Made by a program: the position numbers and the translations under genes
The notes under the pieces: model-generated
Database searches by the model: none
What the model was told of the DNA's origin: nothing
Seen by the model: only the letters and a program-made list of their open reading frames with translations
Part shown: in pieces, positions 60,291 to 64,000 of the stretch
Position numbering within the stretch: position 1 is the first letter of the stretch
Layout: each line of letters opens with the position of its first letter
DNA from: Sphingomonas_R sp036387535
Lineage (GTDB): Bacteria > Pseudomonadota > Alphaproteobacteria > Sphingomonadales > Sphingomonadaceae
DNA length: 64,000 bases
Reading direction: 5' to 3'
NCBI RefSeq assembly: GCF_036387535.1
Contig: NZ_DASVTO010000133.1
Coordinates: forward strand, 1-64,000

Positions 60291-61043
60291 TCAGGGGGTG
60301 GTCCGGAGTACCCGCTGGAACAGGCCAAGCATCCAGCCGGTGGTCTGGACGAACAGCGCCGGATCGTAGCGGGGGCCTTCGTCGCGCAGGAAGGCGTGGG
60401 CGGCGATCACCTCATGCCATTCGTAGCGCGCGCCGACCTGTTCGAGGCGGGCGCGGATGGCTTCGCGGCCGGCGAAGGGGATGTGTGGATCCTGCCGGCC
60501 CCAGACGAACAGGGTTTCCGCCTTCAACTCCGCCATGCGGGCGAGGCTGTCATCCCGCTGACCCGCGCCCAGCGTGCCACCATGGATGTCGGTGGCGTAG
60601 AAGCAGGCCGCGGCGGACACGCGCGGATCGAGTGCGGCGCGGTAGGCGAGATGTCCGCCCAGACAGACGCCGAGCGTCGCGAGCCGGCCGGTGCAGGCGG
60701 GGTGCGCCGCCAGGAAATCGAGCCCGATCGCCGCATCGGCGTCGAAGGCGGCGACCGGCTTGGCGATTTTCAGCGCGTTGCCGCGATCGGTGCCTGCCGG
60801 ATCGTAGCGCAGGACCGTGCCGGGCGCTTCATAGTCATGATAGACCTCCGGCACGGCGACGCAGTAGCCATGACCCGCGACGAACGCCGCCAGCCGGCGG
60901 ATCGGATCGGTGACCTGATAGATTTCCGAGAAGAGCAGCACGCCGGGGTAGCGGCCATCGGCCACCGGGCGGAACAGGTGGGTGCGCATCACGCCGCCGT
61001 CCGCGGATGGCAGATCGTGATATTCATCGCTGCGAAGGATCAT
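60291..61043 (-). CDS. Dienelactone hydrolase family protein
   Basis: This 250-residue alpha/beta hydrolase has the cysteine nucleophile motif GVCLGGHLAYRAA, the Asp in WGRQDPHIPF and His in AAHAFLRDEGPRYDP. This Cys-Asp-His triad marks dienelactone hydrolases. AGGAACC precedes the ATG at 61043; the reading from 61130 is longer without support. Natural substrate unknown. Confidence 0.88.
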   Translation of the reverse strand: MILRSDEYHDLPSADGGVMRTHLFRPVADGRYPGVLLFSEIYQVTDPIRRLAAFVAGHGYCVAVPEVYHDYEAPGTVLRYDPAGTDRGNALKIAKPVAAFDADAAIGLDFLAAHPACTGRLATLGVCLGGHLAYRAALDPRVSAAACFYATDIHGGTLGAGQRDDSLARMAELKAETLFVWGRQDPHIPFAGREAIRARLEQVGARYEWHEVIAAHAFLRDEGPRYDPALFVQTTGWMLGLFQRVLRTTP

Positions 61044-61077
61044 GATGGTTCCTGTCCGGCGGGTCGCGTCGGTCCGC

Positions 61078-62538
61078 TTAGTCCGCGGCGATGATCTTGA
61101 CCAATTGGCCGGGGCGGAGCCGATCGGCATCGGCGAGGCCGTTCAGCGCGAGGAAGCGTTCGCGGCGATGATCGGCATAGGCCATGCGCGGCGCGATCTG
61201 ATCAATGCCCTCGCCCGCCTTGACCGTGACGATCCGCACGCGCTTGCCGCGGATCGCCGCCGCCTGGTTCGGGGTGAGCCGCGTGAGGCTGTCGATCAGG
61301 GGCTCGAACGGGCCGATGCCGGTGCCGGACGGCGTGAGGAGCGTGAAGCCGAGCGCGGTTTTAGGATCGCCGCGCCATGTGACCATTGTCACGTCGACCG
61401 CCTGACCGCCGGCGGTGGCGCCGCTGCCGCTGGCGGTGGCCTCCGCAATGTCGATGCCGTTGACCCGGCGGGTACGGACGGGATCATGCGACAGCGTGCG
61501 CCCACCCGCGACCGCCGCGAAGCGGGCATCGATATCGGCGGCAAGGTTCGTCCCGGCGGGCAGGGCAGTGAACCGGGCCTGGCCGGCGGCGGTGGTGCCG
61601 GCGCCCGAGATCGTCACGGCATCGGCGCCGTTGGTGATGGTGTAGCCCGCCGGGGCATCGAACTGGATCCGGAGCGGCGGGTGCCGGAACCGGCGGCCAT
61701 CGACCACGCCCTGCGCCGGATCGTCGTCATAGGGCAGGCCGTCCAGCATTCGCAGGAAGGCGACGTCCTGCACATCGGGAGATGGTGGCGTGCGACCGGT
61801 CTTCTCGGCAAGCGCCATCGCCTTTTCCACGCGATCGGGGCCGTTGGGATGGGTGCGCGCCCAGCTGGGTACGGCATTGGCGTTGCGCCCGGCCAGTTCG
61901 GCCTGAAGCCGGGTTTCGGCATCGAGTTCGTCCAGCATCGCCGCGGCGGCGAACGGATCATAGCCGGCCGCGGTGATATAGCGGACACCCAGCGCGTCCG
62001 CCTGATATTCCTGCGACCGGCTGTAGCCGAGCGTGTAGAGTTGCGCGCCGTAGCCCGCCGCCTGACCCAGCAGGTCGCTGCCGGTCAGCAGCCCGACGCC
62101 GGCCGCCAGGACCGAGCCGATGCTGGAACGGTTGTTGCGCTTGGTCGAATGGCGCGCGGCGACATGGCCGACCTCGTGCCCGAGAACGGAGGCGAGCTGC
62201 GCCTCGCTGTTCATCAGCGCGAGCAACTGGCGGGTGACATAGACATAGCCGCCGGGGATCGCGAAGGCGTTTTCCTCCGACGTATTGAGCAGCGCGATGG
62301 TGAAATCGCCCTGCGTGTTGGACAGGCCGCTCTGCACCGCGACCCGGCGCGCGACCCGGGTGACATAGTCCGCCGGCGCGCCGCGCATCGCCCCGCCATA
62401 TTGCGCCAGCAGCTGTGGATTGGCCTTCGCCCCCGCCGCCTTGTCCTGCGCGGAGATCGCCTGTTGCGCCGGGGCATGCGTGACCGGCGCGAGCGCCAGC
62501 AGGAAAGCGAGGCCGTGGCGGCGGGGAAGCAGGCGCAT
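61078..62538 (-). CDS. Exported M48-family metalloprotease with C-terminal LysM-like domain
   Basis: This 486-residue protein has a signal peptide (LAFLLALAPVTHAPAQQ), the zinc motif HEVGH (121-125) with AARHSTKR following, and a conserved YSRSQEYQADALGVRY (third ligand Glu). The C-terminal 60 residues (VRIVTVKAGEGIDQIAPRM, LNGLADADRLRPGQLVKII) are LysM-like. It resembles BepA/LoiP-type periplasmic proteases in quality control of outer-membrane proteins. GAGG precedes the ATG at 62538. Confidence 0.92.
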   Translation of the reverse strand: MRLLPRRHGLAFLLALAPVTHAPAQQAISAQDKAAGAKANPQLLAQYGGAMRGAPADYVTRVARRVAVQSGLSNTQGDFTIALLNTSEENAFAIPGGYVYVTRQLLALMNSEAQLASVLGHEVGHVAARHSTKRNNRSSIGSVLAAGVGLLTGSDLLGQAAGYGAQLYTLGYSRSQEYQADALGVRYITAAGYDPFAAAAMLDELDAETRLQAELAGRNANAVPSWARTHPNGPDRVEKAMALAEKTGRTPPSPDVQDVAFLRMLDGLPYDDDPAQGVVDGRRFRHPPLRIQFDAPAGYTITNGADAVTISGAGTTAAGQARFTALPAGTNLAADIDARFAAVAGGRTLSHDPVRTRRVNGIDIAEATASGSGATAGGQAVDVTMVTWRGDPKTALGFTLLTPSGTGIGPFEPLIDSLTRLTPNQAAAIRGKRVRIVTVKAGEGIDQIAPRMAYADHRRERFLALNGLADADRLRPGQLVKIIAAD

Positions 62539-62683
62539 GAGATCCTCGTGATGGCGAGCGCCCAAGGGCACCGCGCCCTTCAAGCCGCTTGTCCGCCATG
62601 CGTCAACCGGGGGCGGCGAGAGGCAAAATCCCGCGCGGCCCCGGTTGCGATCCGTATCCGGCTTTGTTAGGCAGCACCCGCGT

Positions 62684-62768
62684 GCCCCTGTGGTGAAATT
62701 GGTAGACGCGCTCGACTCAAAATCGAGTTCCGAAAGGAGTGCTGGTTCGACCCCGGCCAGGGGCACCA
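62684..62768 (+). tRNA. tRNA-Leu (anticodon CAA)
   Basis: An 85-base type II tRNA with acceptor GCCCCTG/CAGGGGC, anticodon loop CTCAAAA giving CAA, a short extra arm, T-arm with TTCGACC and encoded CCA. Confidence 0.93.
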
Positions 62769-62812
62769 ATTTTCAATGGCCGGTTGGCCGTAGCCGGCGA
62801 CGGACCTGTTGG

Positions 62813-63022
62813 TCAGTGGCTGTTATGCTGGGCCCGGTCGGCATCCTTGAACGGATTGGGCGCGACGCGCTGTTCCAGGTTCTGGCTGCCGTTGACGCTG
62901 TCGTCATCGATATCGCGTCGGCCCCCGGCTTCGCCCGTGACGGAATCGCCACCAAGCGCCTTGCTGGCTTCAGGATCCTTTGCGGGATCGGGGATCGGCT
63001 GGGCCGGGCTGCTGTTCGACAT
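62813..63022 (-). CDS. Small hydrophilic protein, function unknown
   Basis: This 69-residue protein (MSNSSPAQPIPDPAKDPEASKALGG, NLEQRVAPNPFKDADRAQHNSH) is polar and likely disordered. AAGGAG lies seven bases before the ATG, an excellent ribosome site, which supports it as a real gene. I do not recognise the family. Confidence 0.65.
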   Translation of the reverse strand: MSNSSPAQPIPDPAKDPEASKALGGDSVTGEAGGRRDIDDDSVNGSQNLEQRVAPNPFKDADRAQHNSH

Positions 63023-63226
63023 GACTTTCTCCTTGTCGGAAACAAACGCATCGCAAGCCTTTGGTGTCCCGGCGGGCTTGAACGACGGCGACAGGGCCGG
63101 GCATTCGCCAGCCGGCGCGCGCCCGAACGGCGGGAGGGCGCAAACGGCACTGTTCGGCGCATCATGGGTGACAATCGCCCCGATCGCCGCATAGGAGCGA
63201 GAGATAGGGTCGGAGTTCGGATAGGC

Positions 63227-64000
63227 ATGAAGACGTGGCTGGCGCTGGCGGATCGGACGGCGGTGCTGTTCCTGGGTGTGGCGGCGGGCGTGGCGATCGG
63301 CTTCGCATTCGCCGGAGACCGCGACACCGCGCCGGAGGTGCCGCCGTTGGTGCCGCAGGCGATCGCGCCACCCCCGCCGAGCGCGACGGCGGCGCCCGGC
63401 GTGGCCGTGGTCCCGCCAGAGGTGACGTCCAACACCGCCGCGCCCGTGGCGACTGCGGATGCGCCCGCCGCGCCGGCGCCGGTGCCGCCGGCGGTGGCGT
63501 CGGTTCCCGATAGCGCCGCCGCAGCACCGCGCCTGCTGCGGACGCTGGCCGAAGGGCGACCGGTGCGGGTCGGAGTTTATGGCGACAGCTTCGGCGACGG
63601 TGTCTGGTCCGGCCTGAACCGCGAACTGCCGAAGAAGCGCGGCTATGAAGTCGTCAAATACAGCCAGCAGGCGACCGGATTCACCCGGTACAAGAGCCTG
63701 AACCTGGAGACACATGTCGCCCAGCAGCTGGCGAGCGGGCCGGTGGATATCGCGGTGGTGAGTTACGGCGCGAACGACACGCAGGGCGTGATCGCGGACG
63801 GGCACCTGGCCAAATATATGAGCCCGGCCTGGCAGGGACTGATCGGGCGGCGCGCGGCCGGGCTGGTCGCGGCGCTGCGCCAGTCCGGGGCGACGGTGTA
63901 CTGGGTCGGCCTGCCGCGGATGCGCAAGCCGACGTTCGACGCCGACATCAGCGCGATGAATGCGTTCTACGCGCGGTTGATGGGCGAATTGGGGGTGCCG
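63227..64000 (+). CDS. SGNH/DUF459-type hydrolase, N-terminal 258 codons (cut by window edge)
   Basis: The visible part has a membrane anchor or signal (TAVLFLGVAAGVAIGFAFA), a long Ala/Pro/Val linker to about residue 105, then an SGNH domain (VRVGVYGDSFGDGVWSGL with the GDS serine, and VVSYGANDTQGVI). The first domain residues match DUF459. Such proteins may act on cell-wall glycans or acyl groups. The gene is open at the right edge. Confidence 0.82.
   Translation, partial: MKTWLALADRTAVLFLGVAAGVAIGFAFAGDRDTAPEVPPLVPQAIAPPPPSATAAPGVAVVPPEVTSNTAAPVATADAPAAPAPVPPAVASVPDSAAAAPRLLRTLAEGRPVRVGVYGDSFGDGVWSGLNRELPKKRGYEVVKYSQQATGFTRYKSLNLETHVAQQLASGPVDIAVVSYGANDTQGVIADGHLAKYMSPAWQGLIGRRAAGLVAALRQSGATVYWVGLPRMRKPTFDADISAMNAFYARLMGELGVP

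Overview
The window is a high-GC alphaproteobacterial chromosome segment, most likely Sphingomonas or a close sphingomonad. The grounds are the gene set (DUF1476 ATPase-inhibitor type, TIGR02300 family, class II AroA, aroA-cmk-rpsA-ihfB), the dispersed CGTCATCCCGGCG-type repeat and the protein sequence style. It is a normal chromosomal region: I see no insertion sequences, CRISPR arrays or phage genes.

Positions 1-38949 form one almost uninterrupted flagellar locus. On the minus strand lies flgBCDEFGHIJ, running into flgK at the left edge. Divergent from it on the plus strand are a small MotA/MotB-like pair, flgA-flgM-flgN and flhA-fliA. Next comes an island of sugar or polypeptide modification genes: a KdsD-like isomerase and an unassigned methyltransferase-like protein on the minus strand, then a three-domain FkbM/2OG-oxygenase/methyltransferase fusion and a large COG5610-type HAD protein on the plus strand. 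Two tandem flagellin genes follow (minus), then a sigma-54 activator (flbD-like) heading fliEFGHIJKLMNOPQR-flhB, and finally fliD-fliS.

Regulation can be read from the sequence. GG-N10-GC sigma-54 promoters precede flgB, flgA and flhA. FliA-type (TAAA-N15-GCCG) promoters precede the second flagellin gene, the flbD-like activator and, more weakly, fliD. Six TTGCCG/CGGCAA half-sites lie between flgB and motA and look like activator sites. With flgM and fliA present, this suggests a sigma-54/sigma-28 circuit in which sigma-28 also feeds back on the sigma-54 activator operon.

Positions 38950-64000 are housekeeping and accessory genes. They include a CarF/PEDS1-like lipid desaturase, a mini-bactofilin with a Sir2 deacylase, a quinone oxidoreductase, a DUF1476 protein, BolA with monothiol glutaredoxin, a metallo-beta-lactamase-fold hydrolase, nadA-nadC, an RNase T2, a lipoprotein solute-binding protein and ferredoxin-NADP reductase. 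After these come the aroA-hydrolase-cmk-rpsA-ihfB cluster, three tRNA genes, a YqiJ/flotillin pair, a PhyH-like oxygenase without a standard start codon, a dienelactone hydrolase, an M48 protease and, cut by the right edge, an SGNH/DUF459 protein.

The most unusual content is the modification island at 12645-20245. It sits directly beside the flagellins, has no recognisable nonulosonate pathway, and includes a multidomain fusion whose substrate cannot be told from sequence. All domain calls are by eye, without database searches.
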